DNA of 64,000 bases from Jeotgalibacillus salarius (GCF_004405125.1 NZ_SORX01000011.1:28482-92481); one strand, 5' to 3'. Positions 17,589 through 27,250 are shown, counted from the first letter of the stretch. Notes: generated by a model from the letters alone, not told the origin. A program made the numbers and translations.

Positions 17589-18932
17589 TTATTCAGGCTG
17601 TGCAAACTTTTTCTGAACCCAGACTCTTGATTTCCATCTTCGCAGCATAAGAATTCCTCTTAGCCATTCATCTAATATAAAAGCGATCCATATTCCGATC
17701 AGTCCAAGTCCGAATACGATACCCAGTAGGTAGGCGAATAAAACTGCTACGCCCCACATAGAAAAGATTCCAATATATACAGGGAATTTAACGTCACCCG
17801 CAGCCCGTAATGAATTAATCACAACTAAGTTAAAACTTCTGCCTGGTTCAAGGATGATCGTAAGGTAGATCAGAATAGATCCCAGGAATAAAATATCTTC
17901 ATTTGAAGTGAAGATACCGAGCAGTGTCTCTGAGAACACTGAAAAGATAAGCGCCATTGCAAAAGAAATGATGATTGCAATCTTTAAACTTTTGATTCCC
18001 CGCTTGTAAGCTTCTTTGTACTTTCCTGCACCAACCATATGACCTATTATAATCTGAGTTCCTTGTCCAATAGAGATGGCGAATAGAAAAATAAACATCA
18101 TGATATTCAGCGTATAAACCCTTGTAGTAATGGCCTCTGTGCCGAGAGAAGCGATAAAAGCTGTAATAACGAGCTGCGAGGCGTTGTATGAAAGTTGTTC
18201 TCCTGCAGAAGGGACCCCGATTTTCAATAAGTTTTTCAGGTGAGAAACGGGCAGGCTGAATAAAGAGAAAAACGGCAGCCCTCCGTCAATTCGTCTGATT
18301 AAAAGAATAAATAACACGATTAAGCCAATTAACCTGCTGATCGCAGTAGAGTACGCTACTCCTTCTACACCAAGTACAGGGAATCCAAATGCGCCGAAAA
18401 TAACAATGTAGTTTCCAGCTACATTAATTATGTTCATACCAAGAGTGACAAACATTGCATCTTTAGTAAAACTGTAACTTCTAAGTACAGCACCTAATGT
18501 CATGATCACTGCCTGTATGAAAGAGAGTCCCCCGACTATTTGTAAATAAATCGTTGCCTCGGGAAGAAGCTCGGGAGGCAAGTCCATTAGCAGCAGGATC
18601 TTATCGTCGAATATAAAAAGAAGTGCACTTAATATTAAGCTGAAGATAAGATTCGCTATGATTGAAACGACTGCGATTTCAGAGGCACTTTTCTGCTTAT
18701 CAGCACCGAGGTATTGTGCGACCAGAATGGATGTACCTGTTGCCACAAATCCGAACATGACGATGATCAATGAAAGGATTTGATTGGAAATGCCGACTGC
18801 AGCAACGCTGTCATCTGAATATTGACTGAGCATGAGCGTGTCGGCATTCCCCATAAGCATGTGAAGAGAAATCTCAACGAATATCGGCCATGTCAGTGCA
18901 AATAACGTTAATTTTTTGGTAGTGCTTTTCAA
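17589..18932 (-). CDS. MATE family efflux transporter
   Basis: A 447-aa protein with about 12 predicted membrane helices and the MATE pattern: WPIFVEISLHMLMGNADTLMLSQYSDDSVAAVGISNQ at the N-terminus and GVPSAGEQLSYNASQLVITAF at the start of the second half. Such antiporters export cationic compounds using Na+ or H+ gradients; the substrate cannot be read from sequence. ATG is preceded by AGAAGGTTCGAC. It is flanked by its own terminator and by the terminator of the upstream amylase gene, so probably transcribed alone. Confidence 0.88.
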   Translation of the reverse strand: MKSTTKKLTLFALTWPIFVEISLHMLMGNADTLMLSQYSDDSVAAVGISNQILSLIIVMFGFVATGTSILVAQYLGADKQKSASEIAVVSIIANLIFSLILSALLFIFDDKILLLMDLPPELLPEATIYLQIVGGLSFIQAVIMTLGAVLRSYSFTKDAMFVTLGMNIINVAGNYIVIFGAFGFPVLGVEGVAYSTAISRLIGLIVLFILLIRRIDGGLPFFSLFSLPVSHLKNLLKIGVPSAGEQLSYNASQLVITAFIASLGTEAITTRVYTLNIMMFIFLFAISIGQGTQIIIGHMVGAGKYKEAYKRGIKSLKIAIIISFAMALIFSVFSETLLGIFTSNEDILFLGSILIYLTIILEPGRSFNLVVINSLRAAGDVKFPVYIGIFSMWGVAVLFAYLLGIVFGLGLIGIWIAFILDEWLRGILMLRRWKSRVWVQKKFAQPE

Positions 18933-18968
18933 TGTCGAACCTTCTTTCTGATTACTTCTTTACAAAAT

Positions 18969-18999
18969 AAATGACCGAGGCGGGGTGCCTCAGTCATTT
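18969..18999 (-). terminator. Terminator after the CBM34 amylase gene
   Basis: Minus-strand stem AAATGACTGAGGC / GCCTCGGTCATTT with a five-base loop, followed by ATTTTGT. Confidence 0.75.
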
Positions 19000-19001
19000 A
19001 A

Positions 19002-20750
19002 TTAGAAGATTTTAATCATCTTAATTTCCTGTGGTTGTAATTTTATTTTTCCTTTTTTCCATTTATGCGCTTCTTCGGTCATTAAGTCAATGGTTTTTCT
19101 CTTATTCACTCTATATGGAATTTTCAGCGTATCTTTTTTGTCAGACAGATTAATCAGAATCAGCACCGCTTCGTCATGTGACTCTCTTTTCATGACAAGG
19201 CTGTTTTCACTAATATGATAGAATGAAAGATCTCCATCATTAGCCAGAAGCGGCTCATTTTTACGCAGTGAAATCAGTTTTTTTGTGTAGTTCAATACAT
19301 CCTGATCCTGATTTTCTTCATTCCACTCCATACATTTTCGGCAGCCCGGATCCATTCCGCCGGTCAATCCGACTTCATCACCATAGTAGATGCAAGGTGT
19401 TCCGTAATAGGTCAGTAAAACAGTTAAGATTTGCTTCACTCGTTGCTGATTGTTCCCGCACTCAGTCAGAATTCTTGGTGTATCATGGCTGCCAATTAAA
19501 TTGAAAGCAGCTTTGTTAACAGGTTCAGGGTACATATATTGAACTCTTGTCATGTTTTCAATGAACGTTTGAACAGATATAGTTCGTTTAGCGATGAGCT
19601 GTAGGGCATTGGTTGTAAAAGGATAGTTCATCACAGCATCAAACTGGTCCCCGCGAAGCCAGGGAATTGAATCATGCCAAACCTCTCCGAGAATATATAA
19701 ATCAGGGTTGATTTTCTTGACCTCTTCGCGGAATTCACGCCAAAATGCATGGTCCACTTCATTTGCAACATCAAGACGCCAGCCATCAATCTCAAATTCT
19801 CTTGCCCAGTACCTTGCAGCTTCCAACAGATAATTCTTAACTTCAGGGTGCTCAGTGTTCAGTTTAGGCATCATGTAAGTGAATGCAAACGTATCATAAT
19901 TCGGTTCAGGTGTGGTTTGTACAGGGAAATCCCATATGTGAAACCAGTCTTTATATCTTGAATTCTCACCTTTCTCCAGAACATCCTGAAATGGTGGGAA
20001 AAAGAAACCGCTATGGTTAAAGACAGCGTCGAGCATCACCCTGATATTGCGCTTTTTGCATTCTCTTATCAGTTCCTTCAGTTTTTCTTTATCACCGAAG
20101 TGCTGGTCAATTTCAAAGTAATCGATTGTATCATATTTATGGTTGGATGAAGCCTCGAACAGGGGAGTGAAATAAATGCCTGTTATGCCAAGGTCCTGAA
20201 GGTAATCGAGATGGTCAATGACACCCTGGAGATCGCCCCCAAAAAACGAATCTCTTTTTGGTTCTTCGATGGCCCACGGTATTGTACCTGGCGGGTTAAG
20301 GGAGGAATCTCCATTTGCAAAACGTTCCGGGAAGATTTGGTACCATACTGTGTCATGAACCCACTTAGGTGAGGTGAAAATATCAGACTGATTCATATAG
20401 GGTAAGCAGAAATACTCTCCGATGTCTTCAGGAGCCTGCTGATGAAAGCTTTTTTCACCATAAAAAACGGTTTGTTTCTTATTAGATAGAATAAAACCAT
20501 AACGCAGGCGGTGATAAGGCGGTTCAATATGTACTTCCCAGTAATCATGAAGCTGATCAGAACCTTTATAATTCATTGATTTTTCGTGCTTATTCCATTT
20601 TTCTTTTGACCAGTCATAAGGATCCCCGTGTATTAATTTCACTTGAGAAACGTCATTTTTAGCAGTTTTTATTCTGATTTGCATTTGATCTTTTGCCACA
20701 GCATAAGCCATGGACCGGTCAGCGCGATGATAGACAGCAGCTGTATTCAT
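19002..20750 (-). CDS. Intracellular maltogenic amylase/neopullulanase/cyclomaltodextrinase (GH13, CBM34)
   Basis: A 582-aa enzyme without signal peptide. Residues 1-120 form the CBM34 N-domain (AVYHRADRSMAYAVAKD, LIHGDPYDW) typical of this subfamily and needed for dimerisation. The GH13 barrel follows with nucleophile Asp327 (GWRLDVANE), acid/base Glu356 (LGEVWHD) and Asp423 (GSHDTPR). It should hydrolyse imported maltodextrins or cyclodextrins in the cytoplasm. It diverges from the binding-protein/permease operon, as yvdF accompanies the mdx genes in B. subtilis. GGAGG precedes the ATG. A TTGACA (20815-20810) suggests its promoter, with a weak -10. Confidence 0.9.
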   Translation of the reverse strand: MNTAAVYHRADRSMAYAVAKDQMQIRIKTAKNDVSQVKLIHGDPYDWSKEKWNKHEKSMNYKGSDQLHDYWEVHIEPPYHRLRYGFILSNKKQTVFYGEKSFHQQAPEDIGEYFCLPYMNQSDIFTSPKWVHDTVWYQIFPERFANGDSSLNPPGTIPWAIEEPKRDSFFGGDLQGVIDHLDYLQDLGITGIYFTPLFEASSNHKYDTIDYFEIDQHFGDKEKLKELIRECKKRNIRVMLDAVFNHSGFFFPPFQDVLEKGENSRYKDWFHIWDFPVQTTPEPNYDTFAFTYMMPKLNTEHPEVKNYLLEAARYWAREFEIDGWRLDVANEVDHAFWREFREEVKKINPDLYILGEVWHDSIPWLRGDQFDAVMNYPFTTNALQLIAKRTISVQTFIENMTRVQYMYPEPVNKAAFNLIGSHDTPRILTECGNNQQRVKQILTVLLTYYGTPCIYYGDEVGLTGGMDPGCRKCMEWNEENQDQDVLNYTKKLISLRKNEPLLANDGDLSFYHISENSLVMKRESHDEAVLILINLSDKKDTLKIPYRVNKRKTIDLMTEEAHKWKKGKIKLQPQEIKMIKIF

Positions 20751-20870
20751 TATAGTTTAACCTCCTGATTTATTAAATTGATTACAACGTTATGCTAAAG
20801 AATTCATAATGTCAATTAAGCATGTTATAAATTTTTTCATCATATATTTATAAAAAGTTTGAAAAATGTA

Positions 20871-20898
20871 TTGTAATCTTTCTAATTCTGATTATAAT
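20871..20898 (+). promoter_or_regulatory. Promoter of the maltodextrin operon
   Basis: TTGTAA (20871-20876), 16 bases, consensus TATAAT (20893-20898). Confidence 0.65.
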
Positions 20899-20909
20899 AA
20901 AAGGAGGTT

Positions 20910-20983
20910 GTGCAATCGTTTTCATAAAAAATGAAAGCGTTTAAGTTTCTCTTTTTTTAGATATTTGTGCAAACGGTTGTACA
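20910..20983 (+). promoter_or_regulatory. LacI-family/CcpA-type operator cluster
   Basis: Three pseudo-palindromes with a central CG lie downstream of the promoter: GTGCAATCGTTTTCAT (20910-20925), ATGAAAGCGTTTAAGT (20931-20946) and TGTGCAAACGGTTGTACA (20966-20983). The first two match the cre pattern at 14 of 16 positions; the third looks more like a dedicated LacI-family operator. Position downstream of the -10 suggests blocking of transcription. Confidence 0.65.
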
Positions 20984-21014
20984 GACAAATGATAAACACC
21001 TTTAGGAGGGGTCA

Positions 21015-22295
21015 ATGTTGAAAAAGTATCTTTCTATTTTTGCAATGGTGCTGATGTTAATCGGTGTTCTTGCAGCTTGTGCACCAGACCGTGAAGAAGA
21101 ATCAGGCGGTTCGACTGATGATAATGGGGGCGGCGATTCAGAAGAAGCAGCTGATCAGCCGGAATCACTAAGTGTATGGGTTAATGACAGTGAAGAACAA
21201 AAAGCTGTACTTGATACATTATTCGCAAAGTACACTGAAGAAACTGGAATTGAAATTGAAGTAACACCAATGAACATGCTTGACCAGGTTGAATCACTTA
21301 ATCTGGATGGTCCTGCAGGAAACGGGCCTGACCTGTTTTTCCAGCCGCATGACCGTATTGGTAATATCGTCCTTCAGGGACTTGCATCACCGATCGATCT
21401 TGGTGAAGCAGAAGGTACTTATTCAGAAACAGCGATCGACGCTGTAACATATGATGGTGAAATCTATGGAGCTCCACTTGTAGTTGAAACTTATGGAACA
21501 TTCTACAATAAAGACCTTGTTGAAGAAGCTCCTGCAACAATGGATGAATTAATGACAATTGCTGAAGAGCAGACAGATGCTGCTACAGAGCAGTATGGTT
21601 TCCTTATGGAGGCAGCTAATTTCTACTTCTCATATCCATTCTTCGGCGCTAATGGCGCATATGTCTTTAACAACGAAGGCGGAACTTATGATGTAGAGGA
21701 TATTGGTCTTAACAACGAAGGCGCTGTAGCTGGTGGAGAACTAATCCAGTCATGGTACAGCAATGGTTACATCCCGGTAGAAATCAACCCTGACATTATG
21801 AATGGTCTGTTCACAGACGGTAAAGTTGGCGTTGCAATCACTGGTCCTTGGAATATTCCGGCTTATGAAGAAGCGCTTGGCGACAGCCTTGGAACTGCTA
21901 TTCTTCCAACAGTAGATGGCACAAACGCAACATCATTCGTAGGTGTTAAATCATGGATGGTTTCTGATTACTCAGAGAATAAAGATGCTGCAACAGATCT
22001 TGCACTATTCCTGACTAATGAAGAGAATTCACTTGAATACTTCGAAGGTGCAGGAGAACTTCCTGCTAACCAGGCAGCTCTTGAAAGTGATGCTGTAACA
22101 TCTAATGAATTAATCGCACCATTTGCAGAACAAATTCAGTTTGGTACTCCAATGCCATCAGCTCCAGAAATGCAGCAGGTTTGGGATCCAATCAACAATG
22201 CACTGTTATTCATCGCACAAGGTGATGATGTACAGGAAGTGCTTGATGAAGCAGTTCAGCAAATCAAAGATAATATCGCAACTGCACAGCAATAA
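21015..22295 (+). CDS. mdxE: Maltodextrin ABC transporter substrate-binding lipoprotein
   Basis: A 426-aa extracellular solute-binding protein family 1 member. The signal peptide ends in the lipobox LAAC (Cys about residue 22), followed by an acidic, Gly-rich linker, so it is a membrane-anchored lipoprotein. NGPDLFFQPHDRIGNIV and the later AITGPWN segment are typical of maltose/maltodextrin binders. ATG 21015 follows TTTAGGAGGGGTCA. Maltodextrin is inferred from the two MalFG-like permeases and the flanking amylases. It is followed by an intercistronic hairpin that may raise its level relative to the permeases. Confidence 0.9.
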   Translation: MLKKYLSIFAMVLMLIGVLAACAPDREEESGGSTDDNGGGDSEEAADQPESLSVWVNDSEEQKAVLDTLFAKYTEETGIEIEVTPMNMLDQVESLNLDGPAGNGPDLFFQPHDRIGNIVLQGLASPIDLGEAEGTYSETAIDAVTYDGEIYGAPLVVETYGTFYNKDLVEEAPATMDELMTIAEEQTDAATEQYGFLMEAANFYFSYPFFGANGAYVFNNEGGTYDVEDIGLNNEGAVAGGELIQSWYSNGYIPVEINPDIMNGLFTDGKVGVAITGPWNIPAYEEALGDSLGTAILPTVDGTNATSFVGVKSWMVSDYSENKDAATDLALFLTNEENSLEYFEGAGELPANQAALESDAVTSNELIAPFAEQIQFGTPMPSAPEMQQVWDPINNALLFIAQGDDVQEVLDEAVQQIKDNIATAQQ

Positions 22296-22309
22296 TATTC
22301 ATGACAATG

Positions 22310-22340
22310 GTGGATAGAAGGATTCCCTCCTTCTATCCAC
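22310..22340 (+). other. Intercistronic stem-loop between mdxE and mdxF
   Basis: A 13-bp perfect stem GTGGATAGAAGGA / TCCTTCTATCCAC with a TTCCC loop and no following T run. It fits an mRNA-stabilising or partial-termination element that favours the binding-protein message. Confidence 0.75.
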
Positions 22341-22389
22341 TCACTTTATAGAGAGCTATTCTCTCAACGCTCATTCGGGAGGCGATGAC

Positions 22390-23700
22390 ATGTCAACTGC
22401 TAATCCAACAGCTAGAAAGAACCATAACCCCAAGTTAGCTGTTATTCTATCAATACTTCTTGCAGGTTTAGGTCAGTTGTACAACCGCAGATATGTAAAG
22501 GGTGCTTTATTTATTATTCTTGAAGTTTCCTTCATCCTGACGCTTGGACAGTTTATTAACTACGGTATCTGGGGCATTATGACACTGGGTACACTCGCAG
22601 GAACTGATCACTCTGTATTTCTATTAATTTATGGATTTGTATCATTAATTCTTATTGCTTTTGCGGTTACTCTTTACATAGCGAATGTGAAAGATGCCAA
22701 GAGAGACGCAATCCGTCTGAAAAACGGCGAAAAAGTACCAACTTTCAAACAGGCAGCACGTAATGTTTGGGATACAGGATTCCCTTATTTCTTTGTAACC
22801 CCAGGTTTAATTATGCTTGTATTTATTGTGGTATTGCCGCTCTTATTTACAATCGCATTAGCATTTACAGACTACACTCAGTATAATCAGCCGCCAAGAA
22901 ATCTCTTGAGCTGGATTGGTTTTGAAAACTTCGGACGTCTTTTCTTTGGTACAGGGTCTGGAGACAGTAATATCTGGCAGGACACTTTTATTAGTGTATT
23001 TACCTGGACAATTGTATGGACTGTAGTAGCTACAACCCTTCAAATAGCGCTTGGATTATTCCTGGCACTTTTAGTCAACGATCCGAGAATTAAATTTAAA
23101 CGTTTAATCCGGACAATCTTAATTCTTCCATGGGCAGTTCCGGCTTTCGTTACGATCCTTGTATTTGCAGCAATGTTTAATGATCGTTTCGGAGCAATAA
23201 ACACGGATATACTCGCAATGTTTGATCTTGCTATTCCTTGGCTCCAGGATCCATTCTGGACACGCATTGCGTTAATTATGATACAGACATGGCTTGGTTT
23301 CCCATTTGTGTTTGCATTATTCACCGGGATTTTACAGAGTATCTCAAAAGACTGGTATGAAGCAGCCGAAGTTGATGGAGCCAGCCGTATGCAGAAATTC
23401 AGCAGCATCACACTTCCTCACGTTTTGTATGCAACGGCACCGCTGTTAATTATGCAATATGCAGGAAACTTTAATAACTTTAATATTATTTACCTGTTTA
23501 ATGAGGGAGGGCCAGCTGTGCGGGGTCAGAATGCCGGCGGGACTGATATCCTGATTTCATGGGTGTTTGACCTGACATTTGAATTGAATCAATATAGTAT
23601 GGCCGCTGCCATTACATTAATCCTTGGATTAATCGTCACAGGTTTTGCCTTCTTCCAGTTCAGAAGAACGAGATCGTTTAAAGAGGAGGGGAATATTTAA
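22390..23700 (+). CDS. mdxF: Maltodextrin ABC transporter permease MdxF (MalF-like)
   Basis: A 436-aa membrane protein. The first about 110 residues hold extra hydrophobic helices (GLGQLYNRRYVKGALFIILE), as in Bacillus MdxF. The transport core carries the EAA loop EAAEVDGASRMQKFSSITLP, the contact site for the ATPase. No ATPase gene is nearby, which fits the use of a shared MsmX-type ATPase elsewhere. Its stop overlaps the mdxG start as TAATG. Confidence 0.92.
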   Translation: MSTANPTARKNHNPKLAVILSILLAGLGQLYNRRYVKGALFIILEVSFILTLGQFINYGIWGIMTLGTLAGTDHSVFLLIYGFVSLILIAFAVTLYIANVKDAKRDAIRLKNGEKVPTFKQAARNVWDTGFPYFFVTPGLIMLVFIVVLPLLFTIALAFTDYTQYNQPPRNLLSWIGFENFGRLFFGTGSGDSNIWQDTFISVFTWTIVWTVVATTLQIALGLFLALLVNDPRIKFKRLIRTILILPWAVPAFVTILVFAAMFNDRFGAINTDILAMFDLAIPWLQDPFWTRIALIMIQTWLGFPFVFALFTGILQSISKDWYEAAEVDGASRMQKFSSITLPHVLYATAPLLIMQYAGNFNNFNIIYLFNEGGPAVRGQNAGGTDILISWVFDLTFELNQYSMAAAITLILGLIVTGFAFFQFRRTRSFKEEGNI

Positions 23701-24542
23701 TGAGTAAGAAATTGAAATCGAATCTCGAAGTAGCATTGATTTATCTATTCCTTGCTTTTATGGCTGTAATTATTGGCTATCCTCTTCTTTGGACGGTGGG
23801 TATGTCACTGAATCCCGGAACAAGTCTTTATTCAGCTCAGCTGATTCCGGACAACTGGTCGCTTGTTCACTACAAATGGTTGTTTACAGATCCGAGCAGT
23901 GATTATTTAACCTGGTACAAGAACAGCGTACTTGTTGCCATTGCAAATGCTTTCTTCTCAGTTGTGCTGACATCTTTCGTAGCTTATGCGTTTTCACGCT
24001 ACAAATTTACCGGTCGTAAATACGGTTTGTACGCATTTCTTCTATTACAAATGTTCCCTGTAATCATGGGAATGGTTGCGATTTACGTTATGCTGAACAT
24101 GATCGGTCTGCTTGATTCACTAGTTGGACTTACTTTGATATATATCGGTGGTCAAATACCGTTCAACGCTTGGCTCGTTAAAGGATATTTTGATACAATA
24201 CCTAAGGAGCTTGATGAAGCTGCAAGAATTGATGGTGCCGGTCATTTAAGCGTGTTTTTCAAAATTATGCTTCCGCTGGCCAAGCCGATTCTCGGTGTTG
24301 TTGCCCTGTTTAATTTCATGGCGCCATTTGTTGACTTCCTGTTGCCGCGTATTATTCTCAGAAATCCTGAAAACTTTACGCTTGCACTGGGGCTATTCAA
24401 CTTTATCAGTAATCAATTTGATAATAACTTTACGCGATTTGCAGCGGGATCAATTTTGATCGCTGTACCAATTGCACTCGTCTATCTATTTTCTCAGCGT
24501 TACCTGATTTCAGGACTGACTGCTGGCGGTACGAAAGGTTAA
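23700..24542 (+). CDS. mdxG: Maltodextrin ABC transporter permease MdxG (MalG-like)
   Basis: A 280-aa permease with six predicted membrane helices and the EAA loop DEAARIDGAGHLSVFFKIMLPLAKP. It pairs with MdxF to form the transmembrane channel. ATG overlaps the mdxF stop by one base, with GAGGAGGGG upstream, so translation is coupled. Confidence 0.93.
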   Translation: MSKKLKSNLEVALIYLFLAFMAVIIGYPLLWTVGMSLNPGTSLYSAQLIPDNWSLVHYKWLFTDPSSDYLTWYKNSVLVAIANAFFSVVLTSFVAYAFSRYKFTGRKYGLYAFLLLQMFPVIMGMVAIYVMLNMIGLLDSLVGLTLIYIGGQIPFNAWLVKGYFDTIPKELDEAARIDGAGHLSVFFKIMLPLAKPILGVVALFNFMAPFVDFLLPRIILRNPENFTLALGLFNFISNQFDNNFTRFAAGSILIAVPIALVYLFSQRYLISGLTAGGTKG

Positions 24543-24623
24543 TCACTTATACTGATGCATTCTTAAAAGCACATAGCTTACGTAACTTCGGATATATTTT
24601 CCGTTAAAGGAGGAGGGGCAGAG

Positions 24624-26168
24624 GTGAGAAGAGTCAGTGCTCTTTTACTCATCACTATCCTCCTTTTTAATAGCGCTTTTTCAAGTGAAGCTGGCGCTGT
24701 TGAAAAGGAAGAGAGAATGTGGCAGGATGAATCAATTTATTTCCTCATGGTGGATCGTTTTTTAAATGGTGACACCTCAAATGATTTTACAGTGAACACA
24801 CAGGATCCATTAGCTTATCACGGTGGCGATTTCCAGGGGATTATGAATGAACTGGATCATATTGAAGAAATGGGCTTTACGGCCATCTGGCTTACTCCGA
24901 TCTTCTCCAATGAAGAAGATGGATATCACGGCTACTGGATTGACGATTTTTATGAAACAGAAGAACATTTCGGAACAATTGAAGAATTTAAAGCACTTGT
25001 TGATGAAGCACATGACAGAGGGCTGAAAGTCATTCTGGATTTTGTTGTGAATCATACAGCACCGACTCACCCCTGGATTTCAGATTCTGAAAGAGAAGAC
25101 TGGTACCATGAAGAGCAGCCGATCAGGGACAACAACGACCCCGAGCAGCTTGAAAACGGCTGGATCTATGGCTTGCCTGATCTGAATACTGAAAATCCTG
25201 AAGTGCGGGAATATTTATTTGATGCTGCTAAATGGTGGATTGAAGAAACAGATATTGATGGCTACCGTCTTGATACGGTTAAACATGTTCCTGCTGAATT
25301 TTGGACTGAGTTTTCTTCAGAAGTGAAGTCAGTGAAAGATGACTTTTATCTGATAGGAGAAGTGTATGATACTGATATAAGAAAAATTGCAGAGTATGCC
25401 GATACCGGAATCGACGGTTTTGTGGATTTTCCGCTTGCTGAACAGATGAGAAACGCTTTTCAGACTGTCGATCAGTCTACATCCAGACTGTTCAATTACT
25501 GGGATTATAACCAGCAATTTTTCGACAATCCTTATGTAATGGGTAATTTTATTGATAATCATGATATGTCACGTTTTACGAGACTGGCTGCTGATAATAA
25601 CATGTTCCCTGGAACAAGATGGGAGCTTGCAACTGTCTTTATGTTTACTGTTCCAGGTATTCCGATCATGTATTACGGTTCTGAAATCGCTCTGGATGGT
25701 GGAGAGGACCCTGATAACCGCAGACTGATGGACTTTAATGTGGATGAAGAGCTGAAAGAATTTATCGGAAATGTTGGTGAATTGAGACAGGACCTTCCTT
25801 CTCTGACCAGAGGGACACTCAATGTGCTGCATAATGACGCTGGTATGCTTTTGTATGAACGGGAGTATGAGGATGAAAAAACTGTCATAGCCATTAACAA
25901 TACGAGCGAAACGCAGACGATTGACTTGCCGGTTTCAGATTATCGTGATGGCAGCGAGCTTCGCGGGTTATTAAATGGCGATCTTGTAAGAGAAGAAAAC
26001 GGGCATTTTAGAATCATATTAGATCGTGAAGTTGCTGAAATCTATGTAGTGGCAGAAGAGACTGGGATCAATTACGGATTTTTAGCTTTAATTGCTGCCG
26101 TGTGGATTTTCTTTATCGGTTTGTTTATATTTATGAGGAAGAAAGGGAATAGAAAATCAAAAGCTTAG
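24624..26168 (+). CDS. Secreted, membrane-anchored alpha-amylase (GH13)
   Basis: A 514-aa GH13 enzyme with a signal peptide (residues 1 to about 25) and a C-terminal membrane helix (about 482-503) followed by a basic tail MRKKGNRKSKA. The catalytic domain should therefore sit outside the cell, tethered to the membrane. Catalytic residues are Asp217 (GYRLDTVKH), Glu246 (IGEVYDT) and Asp314 (DNHDMSRF). It likely trims starch or glycogen to maltodextrins beside the MdxEFG importer. The start is GTG with AAAGGAGGAGGGG upstream. Its stop codon lies in the loop of a strong hairpin. No starch-binding domain is evident. Confidence 0.9.
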   Translation: MRRVSALLLITILLFNSAFSSEAGAVEKEERMWQDESIYFLMVDRFLNGDTSNDFTVNTQDPLAYHGGDFQGIMNELDHIEEMGFTAIWLTPIFSNEEDGYHGYWIDDFYETEEHFGTIEEFKALVDEAHDRGLKVILDFVVNHTAPTHPWISDSEREDWYHEEQPIRDNNDPEQLENGWIYGLPDLNTENPEVREYLFDAAKWWIEETDIDGYRLDTVKHVPAEFWTEFSSEVKSVKDDFYLIGEVYDTDIRKIAEYADTGIDGFVDFPLAEQMRNAFQTVDQSTSRLFNYWDYNQQFFDNPYVMGNFIDNHDMSRFTRLAADNNMFPGTRWELATVFMFTVPGIPIMYYGSEIALDGGEDPDNRRLMDFNVDEELKEFIGNVGELRQDLPSLTRGTLNVLHNDAGMLLYEREYEDEKTVIAINNTSETQTIDLPVSDYRDGSELRGLLNGDLVREENGHFRIILDREVAEIYVVAEETGINYGFLALIAAVWIFFIGLFIFMRKKGNRKSKA

Positions 26169-26185
26169 AGCTTTTGATTTTAATG
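26153..26185 (+). terminator. Terminator hairpin enclosing the amylase stop codon
   Basis: Perfect 13-bp stem AAAATCAAAAGCT / AGCTTTTGATTTT; the three-base loop is the TAG stop codon of the amylase gene. Confidence 0.7.
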
Positions 26186-26188
26186 ATT

Positions 26189-26204
26189 TTGTAAGCGTAA
26201 TCAC
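26189..26204 (+). promoter_or_regulatory. cre-like site upstream of the LacI-family gene
   Basis: TTGTAAGCGTAATCAC matches the CcpA consensus WTGNNARCGNWWWCAW at 15 of 16 positions. It could mediate catabolite repression or autoregulation. Confidence 0.65.
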
Positions 26205-26218
26205 AGGAGGTGACCATC

Positions 26219-27250
26219 ATGTCTGTCACAATTAAAGATGTAGCTAAAGCTGCTAACGTAGCGCCATCAACTGTTTCAAGAGTAATCGCAAATAATCCCC
26301 GAATCAGTGAGCGTACAAAAGTAAAAGTAAGAGAAGCGATGGATCAGCTTGGCTATCATCCGAATTTTATTGCTAGAAGTCTAGCGAATCAGTCTACACA
26401 GGTGATCGGACTAGTCACTCCAGGTTCATCTGACGTATTCTTTCAAAACCCTTTCTTCCCGACGGTATTAAGGGGTTTAAATGAAGGGGCTCATGAACAT
26501 CAATATGCGCTGCAGCTGGTAACAGGTAAAAACGAAGAAGACATTTATAACGGAGTTGTTCAAATGGTTCAGGGAGGCCGTGTGGATGGTGTTGTTTTAC
26601 TCTACTCTAAAGTTGAGGACAGAATATTATCCTATCTGCAGGAACGAAATTTTCCTTTTGTCATGATCGGAAAACCGTATAAAATGCCAGAAAGTATTAC
26701 GCATGTTGATAATGATAATATTCAGGCAGGGTTTGACGCGACAGAATTTCTGATTGGAATTGGCCATGAAAGAATTGCTTTTGTTGGTGGAGATAATAAG
26801 CTGGTTGTAACTGTAGAAAGACTTGAAGGCTATAAAGAAGCACTCAAGAAAGCAGGACTCCCGTATCACCCACGTTATACAGTACATGAAACCTTTTTAC
26901 TTGAAGGTGGTAAAGATGCGATATGCGCCTTAATGGAGCTGCCCGAAAATGAAAGACCGACTGCACTCCTTGTTACAGATGACCTGATGTCATTGGGTGT
27001 GTTAAACACTTTAAGTGAATTGGATATGACAGTGCCTGAAGATATTTCGATTATCAGTTTTAATAACGTTTTATTTTCTGAAATGTCCAGACCACCATTA
27101 ACTTCAGTTGACATTAATATTTTTCAGCTGGGATATGAAGCTTCTTCCCAGTTAATTAAAAGGGTTGAACATAAGGACGAACCACATCACCGCATAACGG
27201 TTCCGCACCATATCATAGCAAGATTTTCAACAGAATATGTAAAAAAATAA
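26219..27250 (+). CDS. LacI-family regulator of maltodextrin genes (MalR/MdxR-like)
   Basis: A 343-aa repressor. The N-terminal helix-turn-helix VTIKDVAKAANVAPSTVSRVIANN and the hinge helix (NFIARSLA) precede a periplasmic-binding-like effector domain (residues about 60-343). It closes the maltodextrin cluster, and LacI-type palindromes lie in the divergent promoter region at 20910-20983, its probable targets. ATG 26219 is preferred, with ACAGGAGGTGACC upstream; an in-frame GTG at 26210 lies within that ribosome site. The inducer, probably maltose or a maltodextrin, is inferred. Confidence 0.9.
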   Translation: MSVTIKDVAKAANVAPSTVSRVIANNPRISERTKVKVREAMDQLGYHPNFIARSLANQSTQVIGLVTPGSSDVFFQNPFFPTVLRGLNEGAHEHQYALQLVTGKNEEDIYNGVVQMVQGGRVDGVVLLYSKVEDRILSYLQERNFPFVMIGKPYKMPESITHVDNDNIQAGFDATEFLIGIGHERIAFVGGDNKLVVTVERLEGYKEALKKAGLPYHPRYTVHETFLLEGGKDAICALMELPENERPTALLVTDDLMSLGVLNTLSELDMTVPEDISIISFNNVLFSEMSRPPLTSVDINIFQLGYEASSQLIKRVEHKDEPHHRITVPHHIIARFSTEYVKK

